From positions 1-64,000 of the forward strand of contig NZ_JAIQZE010000013.1 of assembly GCF_020164595.1 (NCBI RefSeq): a stretch of 64,000 nucleotides of DNA, given 5' to 3'. The translations under genes and the position numbers were made by a program. This DNA is from Psychroflexus longus. GTDB lineage: Bacteria; Bacteroidota; Bacteroidia; Flavobacteriales; Flavobacteriaceae. Below are positions 9,659 to 18,735 of this stretch, piece after piece (position 1 is the first letter of the stretch; every line of letters starts with the position of its first letter). The notes under the pieces are model-generated. The model was not told the DNA's origin. It saw only the letters and a program-made list of their open reading frames with translations, and did not search any database.

Positions 9659-10392
9659 TCGTCAATATCATTTTGTGTATTTGAAAGAAGGATGCTCATT
9701 TTCTCAGCGAGTCTCTCCATGAATTCATCTGGATTATTTCTCGACTGCTTTTTAAAATCCCTATAAAAATCTTTAATTTCTTTTTTACGATCAGGAAATC
9801 TTGAAAATAGATCTCTGCGTTTGTTTAAATCATAAAACTCACCATTATACTCAAAAACATAAGCAGGTTTGGCAGCATAAAATTCAAAATAGGCTAATCT
9901 TTTATCTCTTCTTTCAGTTCTATCTTTGATGTGTTTTTTAAATATTTTAAAATCTCCTTCTTCACTTATGATTTCATAAAACCCTAAGATACTGGAATCA
10001 TTATCAGTCTTGATATAGCTGAATTCATGACCATGAAGTTGAAAATTATTAACCTTATCACTGAATAACTCAAAAAATAAATTCCTCTGCTCATATTGAA
10101 GGTAAATGAGCAATATATCGTCATAGATATTAAATTTTAGTGTCACTTCATTGAATAGTTGTCCATCATAAACCAGTACTCCTTTTTGAAATTCATTGGA
10201 CTCCAAGAATTTATGATTTTCATTGATCATTCTGTGCTCTTCTATATATTCAACACCGCGAAGTAATTTAGAGTTTTGAATTCCGGTTTGAGTGTCGTAC
10301 CAAGAATAAATTTCTGTATTAGAGTAGCTTTGACCAAAACTTGTTAAGCTGATAAATAAGATTAATAAAATTGAATAATAGTTTAAGTTCAT
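9655..10392 (-). CDS. Secreted protein of unknown function, first gene of the receptor operon
   Basis: The 245-residue product has a signal peptide (MNLNYYSILLILFISLTSFG, then QSYS) and no further membrane segment. The mature part is mixed beta/alpha and rich in Phe and Tyr, with a charged helical C-terminus from about residue 190 (KKEIKDFYRDFKKQ) ending in an acidic NDIDE. I do not recognise the family. Its stop overlaps the receptor start by four bases, so it is very likely co-expressed with the STN receptor and may be a periplasmic partner of it. Confidence 0.6.
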   Translation of the reverse strand: MNLNYYSILLILFISLTSFGQSYSNTEIYSWYDTQTGIQNSKLLRGVEYIEEHRMINENHKFLESNEFQKGVLVYDGQLFNEVTLKFNIYDDILLIYLQYEQRNLFFELFSDKVNNFQLHGHEFSYIKTDNDSSILGFYEIISEEGDFKIFKKHIKDRTERRDKRLAYFEFYAAKPAYVFEYNGEFYDLNKRRDLFSRFPDRKKEIKDFYRDFKKQSRNNPDEFMERLAEKMSILLSNTQNDIDE

Positions 10393-10639
10393 TAATAAAA
10401 CAAGATTAAGGATATGATAAAATTCATAATAAATTAAAAGAATTAATCTATTTCAACAAATCTGTAAATTAGAGGTGTAAACTTAAATAATTTTATTTCT
10501 AATTATTAAAATAATAAAGAAATAAATATATCATCCAGAGAGTCCATTCTAAGTCTTATGTGAAGTAGCAAACTTCTTTTAACTATATCCAGCAACTTAG
10601 CAAAAACCAGAAAATAAAATCGCAATTCAATAAAAAAAC

Positions 10640-10647
10640 TATTTTTG
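10640..10647 (+). promoter_or_regulatory. -7 box upstream of lspA
   Basis: TATTTTTG matches the Bacteroidota TAnnTTTG element, 18 bases before the ATG at 10666. An in-frame TTG at 10645 lies inside this box, which supports the ATG as the true start. No clear -33 TTG was found. Confidence 0.55.
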
Positions 10648-10665
10648 TGCTTTCAAATTAATATT

Positions 10666-11262
10666 ATGTCCTTAAAGAAAGCTTCCCTAATTATCCTTCT
10701 TATTTTGGTTATAGACCAAGTCTCCAAAATTTACATCAAAACCAACTTTATGTTGGGCGAAGAAATCAATGTTTTAGGCTGGTTTCGTATACTTTTTGTA
10801 GAAAATGATGGAATGGCCTGGGGAGCAAAAATTCCAGGATCCTATGGAAAAATTTTACTCACTTCCTTTAGGATTGTTGCCATTGGCCTCATCAGTTATT
10901 GGTTGTGGGACATCGTAAAGAAAAAATCTCCTAAGATCTTAATTGTCTCGGTCTCTTTAATTTTGGCTGGAGCCATTGGAAACATAATCGATTCTGTGTT
11001 CTACGGCGTCATTTTCGACAGTAGTTTAGGAAACGTTGCTACATTGTTTGCAGAGAAACCTTACGGGGAATTGCTCAAAGGGAAAGTGGTAGACATGCTG
11101 TATTTTCCACTCTATAACGACACGCTACCCAACTGGATTCCGATCTGGGGTGGAGAGCGCTTTGTGTTTTTCGAGCCTGTTTTCAATGTGGCCGATACAG
11201 CAATCAGCACAGGATTTGGTTTATTGGTCGTGTTCAACAAAAAAGCCTTTCCAAAGAAGTAA
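10666..11262 (+). CDS. lspA: Prolipoprotein signal peptidase II
   Basis: LspA is an inner-membrane aspartic protease that cleaves the signal peptide from lipid-modified prolipoproteins at the lipobox Cys. The product (198 residues from this ATG) has four membrane helices. It carries the signature VIDQVSKIYIKTNF near the N-terminus and the two catalytic-Asp motifs: GAIGNIIDSVFYGVIFD, and FEPVFNVADTAIS near the C-terminus. An insertion (about residues 115-165) between the two active-site regions is usual for Bacteroidota LspA. Several lipoproteins in this window (5731, 32941, 47817, 62761) would be substrates. It converges with the next gene with three bases between the stops. Confidence 0.95.
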   Translation: MSLKKASLIILLILVIDQVSKIYIKTNFMLGEEINVLGWFRILFVENDGMAWGAKIPGSYGKILLTSFRIVAIGLISYWLWDIVKKKSPKILIVSVSLILAGAIGNIIDSVFYGVIFDSSLGNVATLFAEKPYGELLKGKVVDMLYFPLYNDTLPNWIPIWGGERFVFFEPVFNVADTAISTGFGLLVVFNKKAFPKK

Positions 11263-11265
11263 ATC

Positions 11266-11727
11266 CTAAGATTTTTTAGGCTGTATTTTCAGTAAAAGTT
11301 GGTAAGCCTTTATGTTATCTTTCGCAGTAATTGGGTACGGTGTCAGGTTTTTCAAGTATACAACATGCTCGGATGTAGAAAAGAGTTCCCTATGAAATCC
11401 AAGTGCGGGAATCGCGATTGTTTTAGAGGTTGTGTCCGTTCCATCAAAGATCTCTAGCATCACGTTGGCTTCACCAGGCCAGACGCAAGTTACTTTTTCA
11501 GGACATCTACCGTCATTTACAATACTTTTAAAGGTTAACCGATACTCATCAATCTGTAGCTGTTCCAAGACTTTAAGTTTGGTCACAATTTCAGGCACCT
11601 GCACTTTTTCTTGAGACAGGTTTTTATTTTCTTCGGACCTGCCTGACTGCGTCACGCGGGCAGGATTTTGAGCCGTTAAACTTAAGGATAACGATATCAA
11701 GCTTAAAATTAAAAGGGTGAATTTCAT
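11266..11727 (-). CDS. Secreted protein with DGRCP...C-W-GEA motif, unknown function
   Basis: The 153-residue product has a signal peptide (MKFTLLILSLISLSLSLTA) followed by a short charged linker and a compact beta domain. The core motif NDGRCPEKVTCVWPGEANV contains two Cys, probably a disulfide in the periplasm or outside the cell. This matches a widespread small secreted family, usually seen as DSRCP-C-W-G-A, without assigned function. It ends three bases from the lspA stop on the opposite strand and has no operon partner. Confidence 0.6.
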   Translation of the reverse strand: MKFTLLILSLISLSLSLTAQNPARVTQSGRSEENKNLSQEKVQVPEIVTKLKVLEQLQIDEYRLTFKSIVNDGRCPEKVTCVWPGEANVMLEIFDGTDTTSKTIAIPALGFHRELFSTSEHVVYLKNLTPYPITAKDNIKAYQLLLKIQPKKS

Positions 11728-11777
11728 GTGCCGTCTGGGATTGTAAGTTGTAAAAGCTAAAGGTAATAGAAATAGTT

Positions 11778-12599
11778 TTATCCCAAACCAACGTCTAAAG
11801 TCATCATTACCACGAAACCACCAATAAAGCCGAGGGTGGCCAAATCGATATTACGGTCTTGTTGTGACTCAGGAACCACTTCTTCAATCACTACGAAAAT
11901 CATGGCCCCGGCAGCGAAACACAAAGCATAAGGTAAAATCGGCTCAAAGGTTAAAACTGCCCAGGCACCAAGCACTGCCGCAAAAGGTTCTACGATAGCA
12001 GATAAATGGCCATAATTAAAACTCTTCCAGCGGGAAAGTCCAAGTCCCCGAAGCGGCATTGCGACTGCAAACCCTTCCGGGAAATTTTGTAATCCTATAC
12101 CGATGGCTAGGGCTACCGCACCTCCAATGCTTGCTCCCTCCATCCCTGCAGCTGCTCCACCGAACAAAACTCCTACAGCTAATCCTTCAGGGATGTTGTG
12201 CAAAGTAATCGCGAGAGTTAATAAGACTGATTTATGCCATTTAGTCTTTACGCCTTCTTTTCTATTTTCTTTAAAATTGACGTGTAAATGAGGTAATACT
12301 TTATCAAGTCCAAAAATGAATAAAGCTCCAAGTACAAATCCCACCACTGCAGGAATAACTTTTATAAATCCCTCGCCTTCGCTCATTTCAATGCCTGGAG
12401 CCAACAAACTCCAAAAACTCGCTGCTACCATCACCCCACCGGTAAAACCGAGCATAGCATCAAAAAACTTTCGGTTCATACTTTTAAATAAAAACACTAA
12501 AGATGCCCCAAGTCCTGTCACCAACCAAGTGAAAATAGTGGCTATAAGTGCCGCCATCACGGGATCCTGAGCTTCAAAAAAAGAGATTAAATTCTCCAT
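11778..12599 (-). CDS. ZIP family divalent metal transporter (ZupT-like)
   Basis: The 273-residue protein has about eight membrane helices. It carries the ZIP metal-binding helices IV and V: HNIPEG at about residues 134-139 and QNFPEG at 171-176, plus a later EEVVPES. ZIP proteins import Zn, Mn or Fe into the cytoplasm. The variable loop between helices III and IV carries HLHVN and a basic segment. It starts two bases after the DtxR-type regulator gene, so the pair forms a regulator-transporter operon. This context points to manganese, iron or zinc uptake under metal-dependent control. Confidence 0.88.
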   Translation of the reverse strand: MENLISFFEAQDPVMAALIATIFTWLVTGLGASLVFLFKSMNRKFFDAMLGFTGGVMVAASFWSLLAPGIEMSEGEGFIKVIPAVVGFVLGALFIFGLDKVLPHLHVNFKENRKEGVKTKWHKSVLLTLAITLHNIPEGLAVGVLFGGAAAGMEGASIGGAVALAIGIGLQNFPEGFAVAMPLRGLGLSRWKSFNYGHLSAIVEPFAAVLGAWAVLTFEPILPYALCFAAGAMIFVVIEEVVPESQQDRNIDLATLGFIGGFVVMMTLDVGLG

Positions 12600-12601
12600 A
12601 G

Positions 12602-13261
12602 TCAGATTTTTATAAAAATATTTGCAGTAACCATCGTAGATACTCTTAAACTTTGGTCTTCAATCTGAATCAACATTGAACCGTCAAATTCTTCTTTGTC
12701 AACCACTTCAATGGTTTTACCCAAAGCGATGTCATTTTTGTCAAGGTATTTCAAAAATTCTGGTGAAGTATCTTTAACACCAACCAAGGTACCTTTTTCT
12801 CCTTTGGACAGGTCCGATAATAAAGTTTTATTGGCAACCTGAAAATCACCTTGAGCATCTGGAATTGGATCACCGTGTGGATCTCGCTTAGGATAATCCA
12901 AAAATTTATCCAATTCTGAAATTAATTTTTCAGATTTAATGTGTTCCAACTCTTCCGCAACTTCGTGGACTTCATCCCAGGTAAAATCCAATTTTTCAAC
13001 AAGAAAAACCTCCCAAAGTCTATGTTTTCTGATAATCTGCAAAGCGGTTTCTCGGCCTGATTCAGAAAGATAAACTCCCTGATATTTTTTATAAATGACA
13101 AGATTTTTGTCGGAGAGCTTCTTAACCATATCGGTAACAGAAGAGGCTTTAGTTTGCATTTCTTCAGCTAGGGCGTTTGTACTCACTCCTGCTTTGGGAT
13201 GCGTTTGTAGATGAAAAATCGCTTTGAGATAATTTTCTTCCGATAAGGAAAACATAACCAT
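12602..13261 (-). CDS. DtxR/MntR family metal-dependent transcriptional regulator
   Basis: The product has an N-terminal winged helix (LSEENYLKAIFHLQ, then TNALAEEMQTKASSVTDMVKKL), a metal-binding/dimerisation domain with HRLWEVFLVEKL and EVHEVAEELEHI, and a C-terminal FeoA/SH3-like domain from about residue 140. With bound Mn or Fe such proteins repress metal uptake genes. ATG 13261 (or ATG 13255) was chosen because a -7-like box lies at 13276-13283, inside the longer open frame starting at 13318. It forms an operon with the ZIP transporter. Metal specificity is not determined. Confidence 0.88.
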   Translation of the reverse strand: MVMFSLSEENYLKAIFHLQTHPKAGVSTNALAEEMQTKASSVTDMVKKLSDKNLVIYKKYQGVYLSESGRETALQIIRKHRLWEVFLVEKLDFTWDEVHEVAEELEHIKSEKLISELDKFLDYPKRDPHGDPIPDAQGDFQVANKTLLSDLSKGEKGTLVGVKDTSPEFLKYLDKNDIALGKTIEVVDKEEFDGSMLIQIEDQSLRVSTMVTANIFIKI

Positions 13262-13295
13262 AAATTTAGACCTCACGAAAGTAACGATTAAATTT
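13261..13295 (-). promoter_or_regulatory. Promoter/operator region of the DtxR-ZIP operon
   Basis: On the minus strand a TACTTTCG box (13276-13283, one mismatch to TAnnTTTG) is flanked by two copies of the palindrome TAAATTTA, at 13288-13295 and 13261-13268, 27 bases apart. Their position around the -7 box suits an autoregulatory operator. The assignment is inference, since AT-rich palindromes are common here. Confidence 0.35.
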
Positions 13296-13475
13296 ATTCT
13301 TGTAAAATATTTAGACATCTCTAATTTTAAAATATTCTTAATCTAACAATCGATTTTAAAATTGATGTGATTACAAATCAAATTCTTTGAAGTCCTTGAC
13401 ATTGGAACATAGGAGCATTTCTTTTATTAATGAAAATTTAATAAAAATGCATTCTATTATAAAAACTATTAGCAA

Positions 13476-13483
13476 TAATTTTG
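13476..13483 (+). promoter_or_regulatory. -7 box of the GNAT-ovoA operon, near-leaderless start
   Basis: TAATTTTG matches TAnnTTTG and lies only seven bases before the ATG at 13491. Transcription would therefore start at or within a few bases of the start codon. No -33 TTG is evident. Confidence 0.55.
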
Positions 13484-13490
13484 CCTTTAC

Positions 13491-14024
13491 ATGATTTCAT
13501 TAAACAAAGCAGACAAAAAATCATATTTAGACGTCAAGCAGGAGCTTGTGCGCCTTTATTTGAGTGCGTTTACAGAAGGAATCTCCGCTCAGAAAATAAC
13601 TACCGATGAAGCCGAAACCTACCTGGATAAATTATTTTCTGACGGTTACGGGATCTTTGCATTCTCAGATGATCAATTAATTGCTGCTTTAATTTCAATA
13701 CCGTTAACCTCCGATAACGAACGCCCGGAAAACATCAGAACTTTATACGACACTGCAGCTGCTGAATACATTGCAGAAGTCCTTGTCGATAAAAATTTCC
13801 GTGAAATGGGATTGGGTAAAAAGTTGATGCGTGCTTTTGAAGACCATTTAGATAAAAAAAGAAAACATGTTTTGCTAAGAGTTTGGAATCAAAATGAAGC
13901 TGCTGTTGCCCTATATCAAAAAGCTGGGTTTAAGGTTTGCGGTCACATCGTTCAAGAAAAAATAAGGCCTCTTACAAATGATAAGTTTGTAATGCATAAA
14001 AATTATATGGTAAAGATTTATTAG
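13491..14024 (+). CDS. GNAT family N-acetyltransferase, operon partner of ovoA
   Basis: The 177-residue protein has the GNAT fold. Motif A is visible as AEYIAEVLVDKNFREMGLGKKLM (acetyl-CoA pyrophosphate loop R-x-x-G-x-G/L), followed by LLRVWNQNEAAVALYQKAGFKVCG (motif B). It ends nine bases before ovoA and almost certainly shares its transcript. The substrate is unknown. The linkage suggests it acts on a thiohistidine or related amino compound, or simply shares stress regulation. The promoter places its start codon near the 5' end of the mRNA. Confidence 0.8.
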   Translation: MISLNKADKKSYLDVKQELVRLYLSAFTEGISAQKITTDEAETYLDKLFSDGYGIFAFSDDQLIAALISIPLTSDNERPENIRTLYDTAAAEYIAEVLVDKNFREMGLGKKLMRAFEDHLDKKRKHVLLRVWNQNEAAVALYQKAGFKVCGHIVQEKIRPLTNDKFVMHKNYMVKIY

Positions 14025-14033
14025 TCCATTAAT

Positions 14034-16139
14034 ATGAAACAATTTAATCTAAAAACCCCGAACCTTCTGGAGGGGAAACAAGAACTGAAACGTCAAGAAA
14101 TTCTTGATTATTTTAAAAGAACCTTTAGTCTGGATGACGAGTTATATAAAACGCTAAAGGATGAAAAAACCTTTTACATGCGAGCTGATCAGCTTCGCCA
14201 TCCACTCATTTTTTATTACGGACACACGTCGTGTTTTTACGTCAATAAGCTGGTACTAGCCGGACTTATACCTGCTCCTATCAATCCAGTCATTGAATCC
14301 ATGTTTGCTATTGGGGTTGATGAAATGTCATGGGATGATTTAAATGATAAAAACTACAACTGGCCAAGTGTTGATGAAGTTACGAATTACCGAAATACTG
14401 TTAAATCAACAATAATAAAACTCATTAATAAATTGCCTTTATCGCTACCTATCAATTGGGAAAGTGCTTTTTGGCCTATTATAATGGGTATAGAACACCA
14501 AAATATTCATATCGAAACCTCATCAGTGTTGATCAGACAATTGCCTGTTGAACTACTTCAAAATGCAAGTTTTGATGCGATCTATAACACAGATGAACAA
14601 CCCGTTCAAAATGAACTGATCGCTGTTGAAGGCGCCGAAATGCAATTAGGAAAACCACATGATCATCATTCTTATGGATGGGATTTGGAATACGGAACTT
14701 ACAATGAAAATGTCAAAGAGTTTAAAGCGTCCAAATATCTGGTTTCAAACGCTGAATTTCTAGAGTTTGTTGAAGATGGTGGTTACCAAAACAAAGAATG
14801 GTGGACTGAAGAAGGTTGGTCCTGGAAAACCTATAAAAAAGCAGAACATCCTTTATTTTGGCGTAAAGATGGTGGTTCTTATCAACTGCGTTTGATGACC
14901 ATGATCGTGCCTATGAAATGGAGTTTTCCTGTTGAAATCAATTATTTAGAAGCTAAAGCATTTTGCAATTGGAAATCTGCTAAAACAGGGAAAAAACTGC
15001 GTTTACCAACCGAAGCTGAGTGGTATCGTTTAGTAGAATATAGCGATGTCAAAGATGCTACCGAGTGGGAGACTGCGCCAGGGAATATCAACTTAGAACA
15101 TTACACATCACCGTGTCCAGTAGATAAGTTTTCTTTTGGTGATTTTTATGATGTGATGGGCAATGTCTGGCAATGGACAGAAAGTCCGATTACAGGCTAT
15201 CCAGGATTTAAAGTTCACCCATTATACGATGATTTTTCGACGCCTACGTTTGATGGGAAACATAACATCATCAAAGGAGGATCATGGATTTCTACCGGCA
15301 ATGAAGCTACACTTCATGCGAGGTATGCGTTCAGAAGACATTTTTATCAGCATGCTGGCTTTAGATACATTGAATCTGAATTTGAACCAAAGATTCGAAT
15401 TGATAGTTACGAAACTGACGAAGAAGTAGTGATTTCCTGTGAAGAAAATTATGGAGAGGATTACTTAGGGTTTCAAAAATATCCACTTCAACTTGCTGGA
15501 CTATTAAAAGAACAGATTGAAAATCCCATAGAGAAGAAGTTTCTAGATTTAAATTGTAGTACGGGACGTTTGGCTTTCGAGGCTTCAAAAATGTTTAAAG
15601 AAGTGACAGCAATCGATACTTCCGCACGCTTTATTCGACCTGCCATTGAATTACAGAACAGTGGTTTGCTTCGCTATGTCATCAAAGATGAAGGCGATTT
15701 GCAATTATATAAAGATGTATTATTGGAAGATATAAAGCCTAATGAAGATTCCAGCCCATTGCATTTCTTTCAGGACGATGCTATGAAACTGAAAAAGAAA
15801 TTCAGTGATTATGATGTGATTTTAGCTTTCAATTTACTTGAAGAATTACAAAATCCAACTGCTTTTCTCAGCACAATCCATGAACGATTGAATGATGGTG
15901 GTACATTGATTTTAGGTTCAACTTATGAATGGAAAGAAAGCATCAGCCACAAGGACAATTGGGTAGGTGGCGTTAAAAAGAATGGTGAACCTGTGAAATC
16001 TATCGAAGGTATAACCGATATATTATCATCTCATTTTACTTTAGTTTCTCAGCCATTTGACTTACAATACGCAACTAGAAAATCAAGTCGCAACTTTGAA
16101 GTAAATAATTCAGAAATAAGTATTTGGCGTAAAAAGTAA
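14034..16139 (+). CDS. ovoA: 5-histidylcysteine sulfoxide synthase / ovothiol biosynthesis methyltransferase OvoA
   Basis: OvoA is a non-heme iron sulfoxide synthase that joins cysteine to C5 of histidine using O2; its C-terminal domain methylates the imidazole to give ovothiol. The 701-residue product has the full three-part layout. A DinB-like N-terminal domain carries the iron ligands His64 (YGHTS) and His155/His159 in HQNIHIE (HX3HXE). An FGE-sulfatase domain runs from about 190 to 470 (GGSWISTGNEATLHARYAFRRH, HAGFRYI). A SAM methyltransferase domain runs from about 500 (FLDLNCSTGRLAF). It is preceded by a GNAT gene in the same operon and followed by a hairpin at 16208. The OvoB lyase gene is not in this window. 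Confidence 0.93.
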   Translation: MKQFNLKTPNLLEGKQELKRQEILDYFKRTFSLDDELYKTLKDEKTFYMRADQLRHPLIFYYGHTSCFYVNKLVLAGLIPAPINPVIESMFAIGVDEMSWDDLNDKNYNWPSVDEVTNYRNTVKSTIIKLINKLPLSLPINWESAFWPIIMGIEHQNIHIETSSVLIRQLPVELLQNASFDAIYNTDEQPVQNELIAVEGAEMQLGKPHDHHSYGWDLEYGTYNENVKEFKASKYLVSNAEFLEFVEDGGYQNKEWWTEEGWSWKTYKKAEHPLFWRKDGGSYQLRLMTMIVPMKWSFPVEINYLEAKAFCNWKSAKTGKKLRLPTEAEWYRLVEYSDVKDATEWETAPGNINLEHYTSPCPVDKFSFGDFYDVMGNVWQWTESPITGYPGFKVHPLYDDFSTPTFDGKHNIIKGGSWISTGNEATLHARYAFRRHFYQHAGFRYIESEFEPKIRIDSYETDEEVVISCEENYGEDYLGFQKYPLQLAGLLKEQIENPIEKKFLDLNCSTGRLAFEASKMFKEVTAIDTSARFIRPAIELQNSGLLRYVIKDEGDLQLYKDVLLEDIKPNEDSSPLHFFQDDAMKLKKKFSDYDVILAFNLLEELQNPTAFLSTIHERLNDGGTLILGSTYEWKESISHKDNWVGGVKKNGEPVKSIEGITDILSSHFTLVSQPFDLQYATRKSSRNFEVNNSEISIWRKK

Positions 16140-16207
16140 ACCTTTAGTATTGGTTTATTAACAGTCAAGTATTACAAACAGTCTCACTTGTTTGAACATG
16201 ATTTTAA

Positions 16208-16242
16208 ATACAAGATACTCCGCTTTGCGGAGTTTCTTGTAT
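16208..16242 (+). terminator. Hairpin after ovoA
   Basis: ATACAAGA-T-ACTCCGC / GCGGAGT-T-TCTTGTAT forms a 15-pair stem with one T:T mismatch and a TTT loop, 69 bases after the ovoA stop. The T-rich track is short, so termination may be partial. Confidence 0.55.
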
Positions 16243-16373
16243 AAGCTAAACAAATTAATTGCATTAACTAAGTAAATAGCCAGAGTAAAAAATCTCCAAG
16301 AACTGTAATCCAAGCCCTTTATAAATTTTCTGTTAATCACTCTTAGTATTTAGATGTGTAACCATTTATTTTT

Positions 16374-16381
16374 TAGTTTTG
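16374..16381 (+). promoter_or_regulatory. -7 box upstream of the ZnuD-like receptor
   Basis: TAGTTTTG matches TAnnTTTG and lies 22 bases before ATG 16404. Confidence 0.5.
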
Positions 16382-16403
16382 CCTAAAATAAAATTAATTA
16401 TTG

Positions 16404-18671
16404 ATGAAATATATAATTTGGTTGGCCTTATCGCTTACAAGTTTAGGATCTTTATCTCAAAATGGAAGCATCGAAGGGACAGTAAGTTTTGAGGATGAAG
16501 CTGGGTTATCGGCAACAATTGAAATTATTGATGAAGATATGTACACAATTACAGATCAGAACAACGCATTTTCATTTCAGAATTTACCTGAAGGCACTTA
16601 TAAGTTAAAGGTCACATCACTAGGCTATGTCGATTTAATCAAGTCAGTGACAGTGAAATCAGAAGAAATTAGCAGGGTTCAATTTCATCTTCAACCCAAG
16701 GACAATACTTTAGAAGAAGTAGTTATCATTGACAGGCAAACGGGTTTAAATTCAAAAACACCCTACAATTATACGCCTGTGAGTATGGATAGAATTGAGA
16801 ATAAAAGCAGCCCGTCTGGAGTCATGGGAATTCTAAGAGAAGTTCCTGGTGTTTATGGTGCTGAGTTTGGACAAGGCATCGTCAAACCATTTATTCGTGG
16901 GCTTGGTTTTAGCCGCGTGGCTACCGTTTTCCAGGGTAATAAATTAGAGAATCAACAATGGGGTGCCGATCACGGCCTGGGGGTAAATGATCTGGGAGTA
17001 GAAAGTATTGATGTCATCAAAGGTCCTGCCTCTGTTCTTTACGGCTCCGGAGCTTTAGGCGGTGTTATTTTGATTCAGGATGATGAGTTTTATAAAACTT
17101 CAAAAGAGCTTTCAGGTAATTTTGGAACAACATTCAATTCAGTTTCTAACGGAATAAGAACTTACGGGTCAGTAGGCCAAAAATTGAAAAACGATCTTTT
17201 CTTTGGAGCTGAACTTGCTTACGAAAATCACGCTGATTACAAATCTGGTGATGGTGATGTCATTGGCAATAGCAGATTCAATATGAGTAGCGCTAGAATT
17301 CACGCAGGAATTGATAAAGAAAATTTCGACAATAAATTATCGGTATCCTATTCAAGACAAGACCTTGGAATTATTGAAGATGACGAGCTGGAAAATTCCA
17401 ATGCCACCACAAGAAATGACAGAGACATGCAGTTGCCGTTTCAGGAAGTGACCGATGTTTTACTGTCTTATAATCAACGGATAGACCATGGAAAATTTGA
17501 ATCTGTTTTTCATCTCTCCCATCATTTTAACGACAGAAAAGAAATAGAAGATAACCTGAGCCTTGTAGATCTTGGTCTTAACCAAAACAATACTTTTTAT
17601 AACGCCAGAGTAAATTTTGACACAGGTCGGTTCACTCATAATTTCGGACTTCAGGGAAATTTTTTAAGGAACGAAAATCAAAACAAGGTTCAGGAGATTT
17701 TGATCCCTAATGCCAGTTATTCTGAAAATGGCGCCTATTATATGGTCAATTTTGATTGGGAAAGCTACTTCATTCAAGGAGCCGTAAGATACGACTACAG
17801 AACAGTCAATGCAGATGCGAGTGATTCACAATTTATAGATGCAGGCTTTGTATTGCCTGGCGAACCCGAAAGCAGAACACTGGATTCGGACTTTAGTGGA
17901 TTTACCGGGTCGCTGGGAATTACCAAAACCTTAAGTAAGACTCAAAAGCTTAAAGCCAACTTGTCGTCTGGATTTCGTTCGCCGGACTTGGCAGAATTGT
18001 ACTCTTTTGGTCAACATCCTGGCACCAATAGATTTGAAATTGGTAATGCCAATTTTGAACGTGAACAAAGCATACAGCTTGATTTGAACTATAGCCTGAC
18101 TATGGATAGATTTAGATTGGAATGGTCTGTTTTTGGAAGTCAGGTCGATAACTTTATCTTTTTTGCCGATACAGGAGAAATTCAGCCAGATTCAGGACTT
18201 CAAATTTGGGAATATCAGCAGGCCAAGGCTCAACTTTATGGAGGTGAAATCAACTTGCAGTATGTCGCATTGGAAGATCGAAGCTTGAGATTTAATCTTG
18301 GAGCAGCTTTGGCAAGAGGCGAGAATAAGGATTTTGATGAACCACTCACCTTTATTCCGCCAGATAATTTAAATTTTGAAGTGAACTATGGATTTGGCAA
18401 GCTGCAAAATACATCCTTGTATTCAAAAATTAGAGCAGTGGCCAGACAGGATCGTCCTGGGTTTAATGAACGAGAAACGCCAGGTTTTACTTTAGTCGAT
18501 ATTGGATTAAGCAGAACATTTGATTTTGGAGAAACCAATCAGCTGGAAGCATCGGTTGTTCTACAAAATTTATTTAACGAAACTTACGTAGACCATTTAT
18601 CGATCCTTAGGGCTTTTAATATTCCAAGTCCAGGTAGAAATCTAATGCTTAATGTGAGGTATATGTTTTGA
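16404..18671 (+). CDS. TonB-dependent outer-membrane receptor, ZnuD-like plug
   Basis: The 755-residue receptor has a signal peptide, an N-terminal carboxypeptidase-regulatory domain (GSIEGTVSFEDE, about 20-105), a TonB-box-like LEEVVII, and a plug with IRGLGFSRVATVFQGNKLE and VIKGPASVLYGSGALGGV. The barrel ends in LMLNVRYMF. The WGADHGLGVNDLGVESI stretch resembles the SPDHA loop of ZnuD-type zinc receptors, but few His or acidic metal-binding clusters were seen in the loops, so zinc is only a guess. TTG 16401 directly precedes ATG 16404, which was preferred. The next gene, DUF2721, follows after 64 bases. Confidence 0.88.
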   Translation: MKYIIWLALSLTSLGSLSQNGSIEGTVSFEDEAGLSATIEIIDEDMYTITDQNNAFSFQNLPEGTYKLKVTSLGYVDLIKSVTVKSEEISRVQFHLQPKDNTLEEVVIIDRQTGLNSKTPYNYTPVSMDRIENKSSPSGVMGILREVPGVYGAEFGQGIVKPFIRGLGFSRVATVFQGNKLENQQWGADHGLGVNDLGVESIDVIKGPASVLYGSGALGGVILIQDDEFYKTSKELSGNFGTTFNSVSNGIRTYGSVGQKLKNDLFFGAELAYENHADYKSGDGDVIGNSRFNMSSARIHAGIDKENFDNKLSVSYSRQDLGIIEDDELENSNATTRNDRDMQLPFQEVTDVLLSYNQRIDHGKFESVFHLSHHFNDRKEIEDNLSLVDLGLNQNNTFYNARVNFDTGRFTHNFGLQGNFLRNENQNKVQEILIPNASYSENGAYYMVNFDWESYFIQGAVRYDYRTVNADASDSQFIDAGFVLPGEPESRTLDSDFSGFTGSLGITKTLSKTQKLKANLSSGFRSPDLAELYSFGQHPGTNRFEIGNANFEREQSIQLDLNYSLTMDRFRLEWSVFGSQVDNFIFFADTGEIQPDSGLQIWEYQQAKAQLYGGEINLQYVALEDRSLRFNLGAALARGENKDFDEPLTFIPPDNLNFEVNYGFGKLQNTSLYSKIRAVARQDRPGFNERETPGFTLVDIGLSRTFDFGETNQLEASVVLQNLFNETYVDHLSILRAFNIPSPGRNLMLNVRYMF

Positions 18672-18735
18672 AGATTCTCCGTTTGTTTAAGTAAAACCTA
18701 ATTATCATTGATTAAATAATTATTATATATCAACA

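Noticed and set aside
14034-16139. EgtB (ergothioneine) assignment
   Set aside because: The fused C-terminal methyltransferase domain and the length fit OvoA better than EgtB.
16401-16403. TTG start one codon before ATG 16404
   Set aside because: ATG gives the same protein minus one residue and is the usual start.
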